A DNA stretch of 64,000 nucleotides from JANRLL01 sp033762715 (lineage in GTDB: Bacteria > Pseudomonadota > Alphaproteobacteria > Rickettsiales > SXRF01). The translations under genes were made by a program, and so were the position numbers. The stretch lies in the NCBI GenBank assembly GCA_033762715.1, contig JANRLL010000005.1, forward strand, positions 1 to 64,000. The letters are read 5' to 3'. Shown here in pieces: positions 27,564-35,260 of the stretch (position 1 is its first letter; each line of letters opens with the position of its first letter). The notes below the pieces were generated by a model. That model saw nothing but the letters and a program-made list of their open reading frames with translations, was not told the origin of the DNA and did no database searches.

Positions 27564-27580
27564 TGCGACAATATGTCGCA
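27564..27580. promoter_or_regulatory. Perfect 17-bp palindrome in the sco1/regB intergenic region (RegA-type operator)
   Basis: TGCGACA-ATA-TGTCGCA has 7-bp perfect arms and sits 57 nt upstream of sco1 and 35 nt upstream of regB. It fits the TGCGNC-spacer-GNCGCA style of RegA/PrrA sites, and the cognate-type RegA is encoded next door, which suggests autoregulation. Confidence 0.65.
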
Positions 27581-27614
27581 GGGACATTCGGAGAAAAAGG
27601 ACTAATATCCCGAA

Positions 27615-28817
27615 ATGGAAACATTATCGACTTACAAAAACTTAAAACTGTTATGGTGGCTGCGAAATATCGCCATCGCAGGCCAAGTGATCGCGATTAG
27701 CGTTGTGACACAGCTTCTGTCCATTCCGCTGCAACTCACCCCCTTATCACTGATCCTTGGCCTATCTGCCGCGCTAAATATGCTGACATGGTGGAGAATC
27801 TCGCACATGGCCGTTATCACAGAGCGCGAATTTTTCATCCATCTATTGCTGGATATGCTTGCCTTGACTGGCTTGCTATATTTCACCGGCGGCGCGACTA
27901 ATCCTTTTACTTCGCTCTTTATTCTTCAAGTGGTATTCGCGGCGGTGACGCTCCCTGCCCTTTATACCTGGATCACTGCGGCAATTGCCATCGGTATCTA
28001 CACGGCGCTGATGTTCTGGAATATTCAAGTGCCTTATTTGCAACATCACCATATCGGCGATTTTTTCAGCCTGCATGTGCAAGGCATGTGGGTATCGTTC
28101 ATTTTGCTTGCCTGCATTGTGGCATGGTTCGTCGTGCGTATGAACGCCACCATCCGCCGCCAGGATGCGTTGCTTGCAGAAGCTGAAAAAGTCGCCGCGC
28201 TTGGAACGCTGGCCACCAGCGCAGTGCATGAGCTGGGCACGCCGCTAGCCACCATATCGGTACTTGCTGGCGATTGCGACACGCAAACGTCTAGCCGCCT
28301 GCTTGAGCAAATAGCACGCTGCAAACAAATCTTATCGAGCATTACTACCGCAGGAGGTGTCGCCCGCGCAGAAAGCAGCGCACCCGTGCAACTCGATACA
28401 TTCTTCACACAGTTAACGCAGGAATGGAAAAAAGATCATGCCGCCGTTATGTTTAACACCGATTTCTCATCGTTAGGAAAAGAGCGCATTCTTGTCGAGC
28501 ACGGCTTCAAACAGGCAATTATCAATTTGCTCAACAACGCAGCTGATGCGTCGCCTAATTATGTAAAACTTACCGCCGAATCCACATCGCAACTATTGGT
28601 TATCGAGATTCAGGATAAGGGCAACGGAATAGCGGATGGAATAAAAGAGTCGCTAGGCGTTGCAGGCGTCACCAGCAAAGCATACGGTTTGGGATTAGGA
28701 TTATTTATCGCCAAAAGCGTTGTCACCCGACTTGGCGGCACATTGATACTTGAAGACACGCCCGACAAAGGAATTACTGCAACTATTTCCCTACCCATTA
28801 AGAAGCTAACAGTATGA
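27615..28817 (+). CDS. regB: RegB/PrrB/ActS-type redox sensor histidine kinase
   Basis: 400 residues. Six membrane segments occupy about 12-175. The heptad GGATNPF (residues 92-98) between helices matches the conserved quinone-binding GGxxNPF of RegB. The H-box SAVHELGTPLATI has the phosphoryl His at 205. Cys236 (ARCKQIL) occupies the place of the redox-active RegB cysteine in the dimerisation helix. A HATPase domain follows (NLLNNAADAS, DKGNGI, GLGLGLFIAKSV). Overlaps regA by 4 nt. By family knowledge it senses the respiratory redox state and phosphorylates RegA. Confidence 0.93.
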   Translation: METLSTYKNLKLLWWLRNIAIAGQVIAISVVTQLLSIPLQLTPLSLILGLSAALNMLTWWRISHMAVITEREFFIHLLLDMLALTGLLYFTGGATNPFTSLFILQVVFAAVTLPALYTWITAAIAIGIYTALMFWNIQVPYLQHHHIGDFFSLHVQGMWVSFILLACIVAWFVVRMNATIRRQDALLAEAEKVAALGTLATSAVHELGTPLATISVLAGDCDTQTSSRLLEQIARCKQILSSITTAGGVARAESSAPVQLDTFFTQLTQEWKKDHAAVMFNTDFSSLGKERILVEHGFKQAIINLLNNAADASPNYVKLTAESTSQLLVIEIQDKGNGIADGIKESLGVAGVTSKAYGLGLGLFIAKSVVTRLGGTLILEDTPDKGITATISLPIKKLTV

Positions 28818-29332
28818 ACAGCATTCTCATCGTGGATGATGACAAGGATTTTTGCGTAGCGCTATGCGATAGCTTCATTAAGCGCGGCTATGAATGCCAA
28901 TTAGCACATTATGTTACGCAGGCCCTACAGGTAGCCGAACACTTTAATCCAGAATGGGTGCTGGTCGATTTGAATATGCCAGGCCCATCCGGCCTTGAAC
29001 TCATTGCACAGCTACTCGCCATCGATCCGGCAACGCGAATCGTGGTATTGACCGGCTATGCCAATATTAATACCGCCGTGGAAGCCATCAAGCTCGGCGC
29101 GATCCATTATCTCTCAAAACCCGTATCCACCGAAGAAATCATCGCCGCTTTCCATAAACAAGAAGGCGATCCTACCGTCGCTATTTTGCCGGAAAACCTA
29201 AAGCTGGACGCGGCAGAACGCGAACATATTCTTACGGCCTATGAGCGTAATTCCCGAAACATTTCCGCCACTGCCCGTGAATTAGGAATGCACAGACGCA
29301 CCTTGCAACGCAAGCTCGATAAAATCAGATAA
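28814..29332 (+). CDS. regA: RegA/PrrA/ActR-type response regulator
   Basis: 172 residues. Receiver domain with phospho-acceptor D52 (LVDLNMPGPSG), acidic pocket IVDDDKD and K102 (LSKPV). Fis-type HTH at about 140-172 (ISATARELGMHRRTLQRKL), the strongly conserved RegA family C-terminus. Translationally coupled to regB. Expected to control aerobic and micro-aerobic respiration genes; two candidate binding palindromes lie in this locus. Confidence 0.94.
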   Translation: MNSILIVDDDKDFCVALCDSFIKRGYECQLAHYVTQALQVAEHFNPEWVLVDLNMPGPSGLELIAQLLAIDPATRIVVLTGYANINTAVEAIKLGAIHYLSKPVSTEEIIAAFHKQEGDPTVAILPENLKLDAAEREHILTAYERNSRNISATARELGMHRRTLQRKLDKIR

Positions 29333-29335
29333 CTA

Positions 29336-29416
29336 AATTCCTGGTTCTCTGTATTGTGCCCTACATCAGGGAATAGTGAAAGGTGGGGTAGCTCTTGTAC
29401 TAGTCCACCACCAAAT
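29336..29416. repeat. Interspersed palindromic repeat, copy B
   Basis: Begins 4 nt after the regA stop with ATTCCTG, then CTGTATT-N9-ATCAGGGAATAGTGAAAGG and a tail ending CCACCACCAAAT. Shares its layout and most conserved bases with copy A at 21309-21410. No ORF or tRNA structure fits it. Confidence 0.6.
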
Positions 29417-29460
29417 AAAATGACTCAATTCAACTAGGATGTAGTTACAGGAATCAAGGC

Positions 29461-30084
29461 ATGGAAGAATTAATACAGTCCCAAGCGATGTACTTTGCTT
29501 CTTTAACAGGCGGAATTGCATTTGCGCTATCTGGATTTCTGGCTGGAACCAAAAAGAATCTTGATTGGATGGGATTGTTTATCCTGTCATTCTTGACCGC
29601 TAATGGCGGAGGCATTTTAAGGGATATACTTACCGACCGGCCGCCTGTCATTTTACTCAGCAATGAACCTTTCCTAATTGCACTTACGGTAACGTTGTTA
29701 GGCAGTCTGTTTAAGTTAGGGCGTGATACCACTGTTGAGAATCGGTGGCTTTTTGTAATCTGCGATGCGATTGGGCTTGTAGCATTCGCTATTACAGGTG
29801 CATTAGTAGCATTGGCAATAAACGCTCCGTTTTTTGGCTTTATAACCCTCGCTTTTTTGACTGCTGTCGGTGGCGCCATACTGCGCGATATTCTCGTGAA
29901 TAATATTCCAGAGGTGCTGCATAGTGGCTTTTATGGCAGTATTGCCATTCTCGTTGCACTCGCTATTTACCTTCTATACATAAACCATATTCTTACATCA
30001 ATGGGTCTACTTAGTGTCTTTACAGTGGGCGTGATTTTAAGAATAGCCGCTTACCATTATCAATGGAAGTTACCCAAATCATGA
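29461..30084 (+). CDS. TRIC-like (UPF0126/YicG) membrane channel family protein
   Basis: 207 residues with about seven membrane helices in two homologous halves. The glycine-rich motifs NGGGILRDILTDRPP (first half) and VGGAILRDILVNNIPE (second half) are diagnostic of the UPF0126 family, now classed with trimeric intracellular cation channels. The duplicated glycine motif lies at the pore centre in structures of the family. Substrate ion unknown (family members conduct monovalent cations). Stands alone, with no operon partner. Confidence 0.87.
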   Translation: MEELIQSQAMYFASLTGGIAFALSGFLAGTKKNLDWMGLFILSFLTANGGGILRDILTDRPPVILLSNEPFLIALTVTLLGSLFKLGRDTTVENRWLFVICDAIGLVAFAITGALVALAINAPFFGFITLAFLTAVGGAILRDILVNNIPEVLHSGFYGSIAILVALAIYLLYINHILTSMGLLSVFTVGVILRIAAYHYQWKLPKS

Positions 30085-30160
30085 GCGTGGTTCGCCTTCA
30101 CTAAACTTGCCACATAGCCCTGAAACCTTTAGTAATTACTTATAACCTGTAAGGAATTTT

Positions 30161-30442
30161 ATGAAAAATACATTACTTACTAGCCTTTGCTTATATGCTT
30201 TGTCCTCTGCTAGCATGGCCGCAGAATTGGTAGACCAAGCCACCATTCAAACTATGGTTGAAAAGCGCCACGCTGTGCTCGACAGCAACAAAGACGGCAA
30301 AGTGAGCAAAGAAGAATTCTTGGCAGGCAGTGACAAAAAATTCTCGGATGGCGATAAAGATAAAGACGGTTCGTTGTCCAAGCAGGAACTGCTTGATATG
30401 AAATTGAAAGAAGCTAGCGATCTAAGTGCGCCAGCGAAGTAA
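30161..30442 (+). CDS. Exported EF-hand protein
   Basis: 93 residues. Signal peptide 1-20 (cleavage SMA/AE). Two EF-hand loops: DSNKDGKVSKEE near 42-53 and DKDKDGSLSKQE near 64-75, with Asp at 1, 3 and 5 (or N) and Glu at 12. SD AAGGAA lies ahead of the ATG. It is a second small calcium-binding secreted protein in the window (see 17040). Role unknown. Confidence 0.85.
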   Translation: MKNTLLTSLCLYALSSASMAAELVDQATIQTMVEKRHAVLDSNKDGKVSKEEFLAGSDKKFSDGDKDKDGSLSKQELLDMKLKEASDLSAPAK

Positions 30443-30547
30443 AAACGCATTCAAAATTTATACGTTTAACGATAGCAATAATGATCCCTATTATAGTACC
30501 AGCCTTATTATTAGGCCAATTGACAATAATAGGAGAAAGCAAAGCGC

Positions 30548-31573
30548 ATGACTAAATGGGTTCCAGTTTTCCTTGTCTCAGCTTTGATGACAACAGCTGC
30601 GCATGCGGAAAGTTTTGAGCAAGAAGCCACACGCGAATTCAATAAAAAACCCCGCGAGCAATTTCTGACGCTCACCGTTGAAAACGATATGTTTGGCGGA
30701 GGATCGGATCGCAACTATACCAGCGGGGTACGCTTAAGCTGGCTAGATACGGCTACGAATCCACCCAAGCTTAGCAAATATGTGGATGAGTTTTTGCCGA
30801 TGTTTTCGGTGAATGACACCACTGCCGTCTATTATGCGGTGGGCCATAACCTCTATACTCCTCGCAATATTCAAACAACTACACCGGATTCTCGCGATCG
30901 GCCCTATGCCGCATTTTTATATGGTTCGCTGGGTATGTCTACGATTGTTGATAACCATCAAGATCGCGTGGAACTCACGGCCGGTGTGATTGGTCCAGCG
31001 GCGATGGGTAAAGGCATTCAAGAGTTTGTACATGGTGTGGTAGATAGCGATGATCCTGCCGGCTGGAGCCATCAGCTGGAAAATGAGCCAGGACTGATGG
31101 TGTCTACCCAACGGTTGTGGCCAGAGTTGTATAAAGCCGAGATCGGCAATCTGCATTTTCGCACCTCGCCATATGTGGGTGGTACGCTGGGCAATATCTA
31201 TACCTATTCTAATACCGGCGTTATTTTTCAGCTCGTTCCCAGTAAATATAAGTGGCAAAGCCTGCCACCACGCGTACGCCCTGCCATGCCAGGCAGCGGC
31301 TATTTCTCAGTGCCAGAAAATGAATTTTCCTGGTCGGTGTTTGCGGGTATAGAAGGGCGTGCCGTAGCGCGAAATATTTTCCTCGATGGCAATAGCTTTG
31401 AAAACAGTCCATCCGTCGATAAAAAATATGCAGTGGGGGATGCTAATATAGGACTAGCCCTTACCTTTGGCCGTACGCAAATGACCTATACGCTCAACTG
31501 GCGCTCGGAAGAGTTTCATGGCCAAGACCGCCCTGATCTATTTGGTGCAATCGGCCTAGGCTACCGATTCTAG
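30548..31573 (+). CDS. Lipid A deacylase LpxR family (DUF2219) outer-membrane protein
   Basis: 341 residues; signal peptide 1-18 (HAE). The mature part begins EQFLTLTVENDMFGGGSDRNYTSGVRLSW, matching the LpxR/DUF2219 start, where the Asn-Asp (ND) pair is part of the active site and calcium site of Salmonella LpxR. GHNLYTP, RDRPYAA and a C-terminal aromatic barrel strand (GLGYRF) follow. It would remove the 3'-acyloxyacyl chain of lipid A in the outer membrane. The reaction is inferred from the family; active-site identity beyond N-D was not checked. Confidence 0.85.
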   Translation: MTKWVPVFLVSALMTTAAHAESFEQEATREFNKKPREQFLTLTVENDMFGGGSDRNYTSGVRLSWLDTATNPPKLSKYVDEFLPMFSVNDTTAVYYAVGHNLYTPRNIQTTTPDSRDRPYAAFLYGSLGMSTIVDNHQDRVELTAGVIGPAAMGKGIQEFVHGVVDSDDPAGWSHQLENEPGLMVSTQRLWPELYKAEIGNLHFRTSPYVGGTLGNIYTYSNTGVIFQLVPSKYKWQSLPPRVRPAMPGSGYFSVPENEFSWSVFAGIEGRAVARNIFLDGNSFENSPSVDKKYAVGDANIGLALTFGRTQMTYTLNWRSEEFHGQDRPDLFGAIGLGYRF

Positions 31574-31634
31574 TCCCTTGTTATAAGCAGGTTTCTGCCC
31601 CATATTATAGGTGTAACACAAAAATGAGGTGGGT

Positions 31635-32147
31635 ATGCGCGCGGGTTTTAGCCTATGGGCCGTTTTGATAACACTGGCAAGCGCGACCTATGCCGAGGAG
31701 AAACAAACTATGACCGACAAACCAAAGTTAACTCCGATACAAGAATATGTCACCTTACATGGCGGCACCGAGCGCCCCTTTGAAAATGCCTATTGGAATA
31801 ATAAAGAAGCTGGCATCTATGTCGATGTAATTACCGGCAAGCCACTCTTTTCTTCTACCGATAAATTCGACTCTGGCGCCGGTTGGCCCAGCTTCACCAA
31901 GCCAATTGATGATAGCATGGTAACACAACACACTGATCGCTCCCACGGTATGCAGCGCACGGAAGTAAAGTCGTCTGATTCTGCTGCGCATTTAGGCCAT
32001 GTGTTTGATGACGGCCCGCGGGAAAAAGGCGGCAAGCGTTTTTGTATTAACTCAGCTTCGCTGCGCTTTATTCCTCTTAAGGATTTAGAAAAAGAAGGGT
32101 ACGGCGAATATCTCAAGCTATTCAATACCCTACACAAGGACAAATAG
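31635..32147 (+). CDS. msrB: Peptide-methionine (R)-S-oxide reductase MsrB, exported form
   Basis: 170 residues from ATG 31635 (GTG 31629 is two codons upstream; AGGTGG lies between). An N-terminal signal peptide (about 1-20, TYA/EE) indicates periplasmic location. The MsrB domain covers about 30-155: GWPSF near 84, HLGHVFDDGP near 119-128 and the catalytic Cys137 in RFCINSASLRF. The zinc-binding CxxC pairs of the E. coli enzyme are absent (TGKPLF, SSDSAAH), as is the Cys of SGCGWPSF (Ala82 here), so no evident resolving Cys remains. Reduces methionine-R-sulfoxide; the recycling partner is unclear. Confidence 0.9.
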   Translation: MRAGFSLWAVLITLASATYAEEKQTMTDKPKLTPIQEYVTLHGGTERPFENAYWNNKEAGIYVDVITGKPLFSSTDKFDSGAGWPSFTKPIDDSMVTQHTDRSHGMQRTEVKSSDSAAHLGHVFDDGPREKGGKRFCINSASLRFIPLKDLEKEGYGEYLKLFNTLHKDK

Positions 32148-32170
32148 CGCGCCTTGTCAAAACGGCTGAT

Positions 32171-32187
32171 ATACCCTATACAGGTAT
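32171..32187. promoter_or_regulatory. Candidate operator of the DUF156 repressor
   Basis: ATACC-CTATACA-GGTAT is a 5-bp-arm inverted repeat 22 nt upstream of the repressor ATG. It has the ATACC/GGTAT outline of CsoR/RcnR/FrmR-family operators and is probably autoregulatory. Confidence 0.5.
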
Positions 32188-32209
32188 TCCACTTAGGCAT
32201 GGAGGCCAT

Positions 32210-32530
32210 ATGGCAAAAAGCAAAAAAGAAACCAAAAAAGATAAGCAACGTAGTGAAGTTACTGTCATTGACCACAGCGATGAGGTCAAACGCTTGAACC
32301 GTATTATCGGTCAGCTAGAGGGTATACGCAAAATGCTGGAAAATGGCCGTAAGTTGGACGCATTTTTAATCCAATGCAAAGCCATCCATTCGGCACTCAA
32401 ATCCATTGAGTCACGCGTATTGCGTTCGCATTTGGAACTTGCGCTTGATGACATTGCCAAAAATGAAAAGAAAAAGAATCGCGCTGAAAAAGTAGCACAA
32501 CTCGAAGAGCTGTTTAAACAAGCAAGCTAG
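32210..32530 (+). CDS. DUF156 (CsoR/RcnR/FrmR family) metal- or aldehyde-sensing repressor
   Basis: 106 residues, all helical, with the DUF156 core from H22: HSDEVKRLNRIIGQLEGIRKM, then FLIQCKAIHSALKSIE, then RSHLELAL. The basic Lys-rich N-terminus (1-15) is longer than usual. Aligning on EGIR and RSHL, the canonical ligand Cys of FrmR (C35) falls on Leu49; the only Cys is C56, with H60 one turn later and H74 conserved. Whether it binds metal at C56/H60/H74 is unknown. Transcribed 63 nt after msrB. Confidence 0.85.
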   Translation: MAKSKKETKKDKQRSEVTVIDHSDEVKRLNRIIGQLEGIRKMLENGRKLDAFLIQCKAIHSALKSIESRVLRSHLELALDDIAKNEKKKNRAEKVAQLEELFKQAS

Positions 32531-32533
32531 TTA

Positions 32534-32956
32534 CTAGACGTCTTCTTTACGGCGGTGTTGTTGAATAGCGATTTCATCGAGCATAATTGTGTCTTTACGA
32601 TTTTGTGCAGCCTGCTCGCACTTTTTGGCATTATCACGTGCGATTTCAAATTTTTTAAGTTCGGCAAAGGCGACTGAGATTTCGTCGGATAGCTTGACTA
32701 TTTGTATATCGAGCGCCTGAATTTCAAACACGATGGTTTCTTGACGCTTGCGAATACGCTTTGAAAAATCACCAAAGAACCCAGCCATTTCCGCTTGCTG
32801 CCCGGCCAGCGCCATCTCCTGCTCCAATTCTTTTTGCAAATTAATCAGCGACGTGCGCAGCTGATTTTTTTGATTTTCCAAATTGGTCATTTTACGACGC
32901 AGTTCATCCAAAGTACGCTTATGCAGCTTGATTAGCGTATGGATGCCCTTCACCAT
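32534..32956 (-). CDS. fliJ: Flagellar export protein FliJ-like coiled-coil
   Basis: 140 residues of almost continuous alpha-helix, Lys/Glu/Gln-rich with two long heptad stretches (about 15-55 and 75-120) and no membrane segment. It directly follows fliI with a 7-nt overlap, the usual position of fliJ, and has the size and composition of that family, although sequence identity is low in general for FliJ. FliJ binds the FliI hexamer and escorts export chaperones at the flagellar type III apparatus. Confidence 0.75.
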   Translation of the reverse strand: MVKGIHTLIKLHKRTLDELRRKMTNLENQKNQLRTSLINLQKELEQEMALAGQQAEMAGFFGDFSKRIRKRQETIVFEIQALDIQIVKLSDEISVAFAELKKFEIARDNAKKCEQAAQNRKDTIMLDEIAIQQHRRKEDV

Positions 32957-34308
32957 TTGGCATTTTTCCAGTCTTTGATGCCCAGCACCTCGGCAAGCTT
33001 GTTATAGCCTTCTTCCAGCGAGGTGTTTTCTTCCATACGCTGCGCCAAGAATTTTTCAATGGCCGGATAATATTGAATCGCTTTATCCACACCAGCATCA
33101 CTGCCTTTACGGTAAGCGCCCAAGCGAATCATCTCGGCCATATCTTCATAGGTCGACATTAGGGTACGCGCGGTTTGCACTAGCATACTTTCAGCCTCGG
33201 TATTGCAATCGGGCATCGTACGCGACACGCTTTTTAAAACGTTGATGGCAGGGAAACGTCCACGCTCAGCGATCGAGCGTTCCATCACAATATGCCCATC
33301 TAAAATACCGCGCACAGCATCCGAGATCGGCTCATTCGTATCGTCACCTTCAACGAGCACGGTAAACAGGCCGGTAATATTACCCTGTCCCTTTTTCCCG
33401 GGCCCTGCACGCTCAAGCAGTTTAGGCAATTCTGCAAATACCGTGGGGGTATAGCCTTTACTGGTGGGGGGTTCACCGGCAGATAGACCGATTTCACGTT
33501 GAGCCATGGCAAAGCGCGTCACACTATCCATCATGCACAGCACTTCGAGCCCTTTATCACGGAAATATTCGGCGACCGACAAAGTCATGAGTGCCGACTG
33601 TTTACGCAAGAGCGCATACTCGCTGGAGGTGGCCACAATAATAACCGAGCGCTTGAGGCCTTCCTCGCCTAAATCATCTTCGATAAATTCCTGTAATTCA
33701 CGTGAGCGCTCACCGATTAGCCCGATCACGTTGACATCGGCTAGGGAGTTTCGCGCTAGCATCGACATTAATACGGACTTGCCCACACCCGAGCCGGCAA
33801 AAATACCCATCCGCTGCCCATGACAGGTAGTCAGAAATGTGTTGAGTGCGCGCACCCCAACATCAAGCTTGCCTTTAACCCGCATACGCTCATGCGCTTG
33901 TGGCGGACTATTGCGTAATGAATAAGGAACTGTGCCTTTGGGCAGCGGTCCTTTACCATCGACGGGCTCACCTAGCGCATTAATCACACGCCCCAGCCAA
34001 GCATCACTTGGATAGCAGGCTGATATATTAGATTCCAAGCTCACCTTGGCACCAGGCCCAATACCTTCCAAGTTGGAAAAGGGCATTAATAAAGCCTTAT
34101 TATCCCTAAAACCGACCACCTCGGTTAACACTTCTGGCTGAATGCCTTGTAAACTCTTTGCGCCGATTACGCGACAGCGCGAACCCACGCTGAGCAAGCG
34201 CTCAATACCGGTACACTCGATCAACATGCCCATCACGGCTGTCACCGTGCCTGACGCAGTAACATCTTGTATATTTTGTATTTCATCCAGCTGGAGTTGC
34301 GACACCAT
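32950..34308 (-). CDS. fliI: Flagellum-specific ATPase FliI
   Basis: 452-residue ATPase of the flagellar type III export apparatus. Walker A AGSGVGKS near 171-178, catalytic loop IGERSRELQEF near 203-213, Walker B MMDSVTRFAMAQRE near 265-278, and GYTPTVFAELP near 300. The motif GERSREL with the following FIEDDLGEEGL fits FliI rather than the F1 beta subunit. It reads divergently from ctrA with a shared 178-nt control region. fliH and other flagellar genes are outside the window. Confidence 0.95.
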   Translation of the reverse strand: MVSQLQLDEIQNIQDVTASGTVTAVMGMLIECTGIERLLSVGSRCRVIGAKSLQGIQPEVLTEVVGFRDNKALLMPFSNLEGIGPGAKVSLESNISACYPSDAWLGRVINALGEPVDGKGPLPKGTVPYSLRNSPPQAHERMRVKGKLDVGVRALNTFLTTCHGQRMGIFAGSGVGKSVLMSMLARNSLADVNVIGLIGERSRELQEFIEDDLGEEGLKRSVIIVATSSEYALLRKQSALMTLSVAEYFRDKGLEVLCMMDSVTRFAMAQREIGLSAGEPPTSKGYTPTVFAELPKLLERAGPGKKGQGNITGLFTVLVEGDDTNEPISDAVRGILDGHIVMERSIAERGRFPAINVLKSVSRTMPDCNTEAESMLVQTARTLMSTYEDMAEMIRLGAYRKGSDAGVDKAIQYYPAIEKFLAQRMEENTSLEEGYNKLAEVLGIKDWKNAKW

Positions 34309-34412
34309 CAGCCTTTACCATTTGACATATAAGTATAACTCGCCTAGAACTCACTATACGCCTTTTATATTTAAAATGTCACATAAAGATTGTTTAAATA
34401 GCTTTTTTGTGG

Positions 34413-34427
34413 TTAACTGAAAATTAA
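34413..34427. promoter_or_regulatory. CtrA box (TTAA-N7-TTAA) in the fliI/ctrA intergenic region
   Basis: TTAA-CTGAAAA-TTAA is a perfect full CtrA site, 59 nt upstream of the ctrA ATG and 105 nt upstream of fliI. It could serve CtrA autoregulation and flagellar control at once. Confidence 0.7.
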
Positions 34428-34485
34428 GATGTTAATGCTTTCTATAGGGGCGACCTTATTAACGTGATAACGAGGAGATAATTAT

Positions 34486-35208
34486 ATGCGTGTGTTGTTG
34501 GTAGAAGACGATTCCTCAACCGCTAAAGCTATTGAGCTGTCGCTTGCCTCTGAAGGTATCATCTGTGATACAACCCAGCTGGGTGAAGAAGGCTTAGAAA
34601 TCGGTAAATTATACGATTATGACATTATCATTCTGGACCTTATGTTGCCAGATATCGATGGCTATGAAGTATTGCGCCGTTTCCGCGCTGCTCGTGTGAC
34701 CACCCCTATTTTGATTCTTTCTGGCCTGTCTGGTCCTGACCAAAAAATTAAAGGCCTGGGTTATGGCGCCGATGACTATTTGACCAAACCGTTTAACAAA
34801 GGCGAGCTGATTGCCCGCATTCAAGCGATCGTGCGTCGCTCGAAAGGTCACTCGGAATCGATCATCCGTACCGGCAAGCTAGCTGTTAATCTGGACACAC
34901 GTTCGGTAGAAGTAGACAGCAAGCCATTGCATCTGACCAGCAAAGAATACAGCATTCTCGAGCTGCTCTCTTTGCGCAAAGGTACCACCTTAACCAAAGA
35001 AATGTTCCTCAATCACCTCTATGGTGGCATTGATGAGCCAGAGCTGAAAATTATCGACGTATTCGTTTGCAAACTGCGTAAGAAACTCTCTACCGCAGCT
35101 GGCGGCGAAAACTATATCGAAACCGTATGGGGCCGTGGCTATGTGCTCAAAGACCCAGAAGCAGAAGGCACCGCATCAGAGCGCGCTACTGCGGATGAAG
35201 TCGCTTAA
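34486..35208 (+). CDS. ctrA: Cell-cycle response regulator CtrA
   Basis: OmpR-type transcription factor that controls cell cycle and motility genes in Alphaproteobacteria. 240 residues. Receiver with D51 (IIILDLMLPDIDG), acidic pocket VEDDSS and K101 (LTKPF). The winged-helix DNA-binding domain spans 125-225, with LTSKEYSILELLSLRKGTTLTKEMFLNHLY and VWGRGYVLK, matching CtrA closely. A strong SD (GAGGAG) precedes the ATG. A perfect CtrA box lies upstream and a Rho-independent terminator downstream. The C-terminus (ATADEVA) lacks the paired hydrophobic end typical of ClpXP-degraded CtrA (Ala-Ala in Caulobacter). Confidence 0.95.
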   Translation: MRVLLVEDDSSTAKAIELSLASEGIICDTTQLGEEGLEIGKLYDYDIIILDLMLPDIDGYEVLRRFRAARVTTPILILSGLSGPDQKIKGLGYGADDYLTKPFNKGELIARIQAIVRRSKGHSESIIRTGKLAVNLDTRSVEVDSKPLHLTSKEYSILELLSLRKGTTLTKEMFLNHLYGGIDEPELKIIDVFVCKLRKKLSTAAGGENYIETVWGRGYVLKDPEAEGTASERATADEVA

Positions 35209-35230
35209 TCATCACAAGGTAATGAAAAGG

Positions 35231-35260
35231 AAAAAGCCAACCTTCGGGTTGGCTTTTTTT
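35231..35260 (+). terminator. Rho-independent terminator after ctrA
   Basis: AAAAAGCCAACC-TTCG-GGTTGGCTTTTTTT: a 7-bp GC-rich stem extended by A-T pairs, a UUCG tetraloop and a T run on plus. The A run on the other side allows it also to terminate cheR on minus. Confidence 0.9.

Noticed and set aside
29336..29416. Small RNA gene between regA and the TRIC-like gene
   Set aside because: Similarity with 21309-21410 shows it is a repeat element; no promoter or terminator pair suggests an independent RNA.
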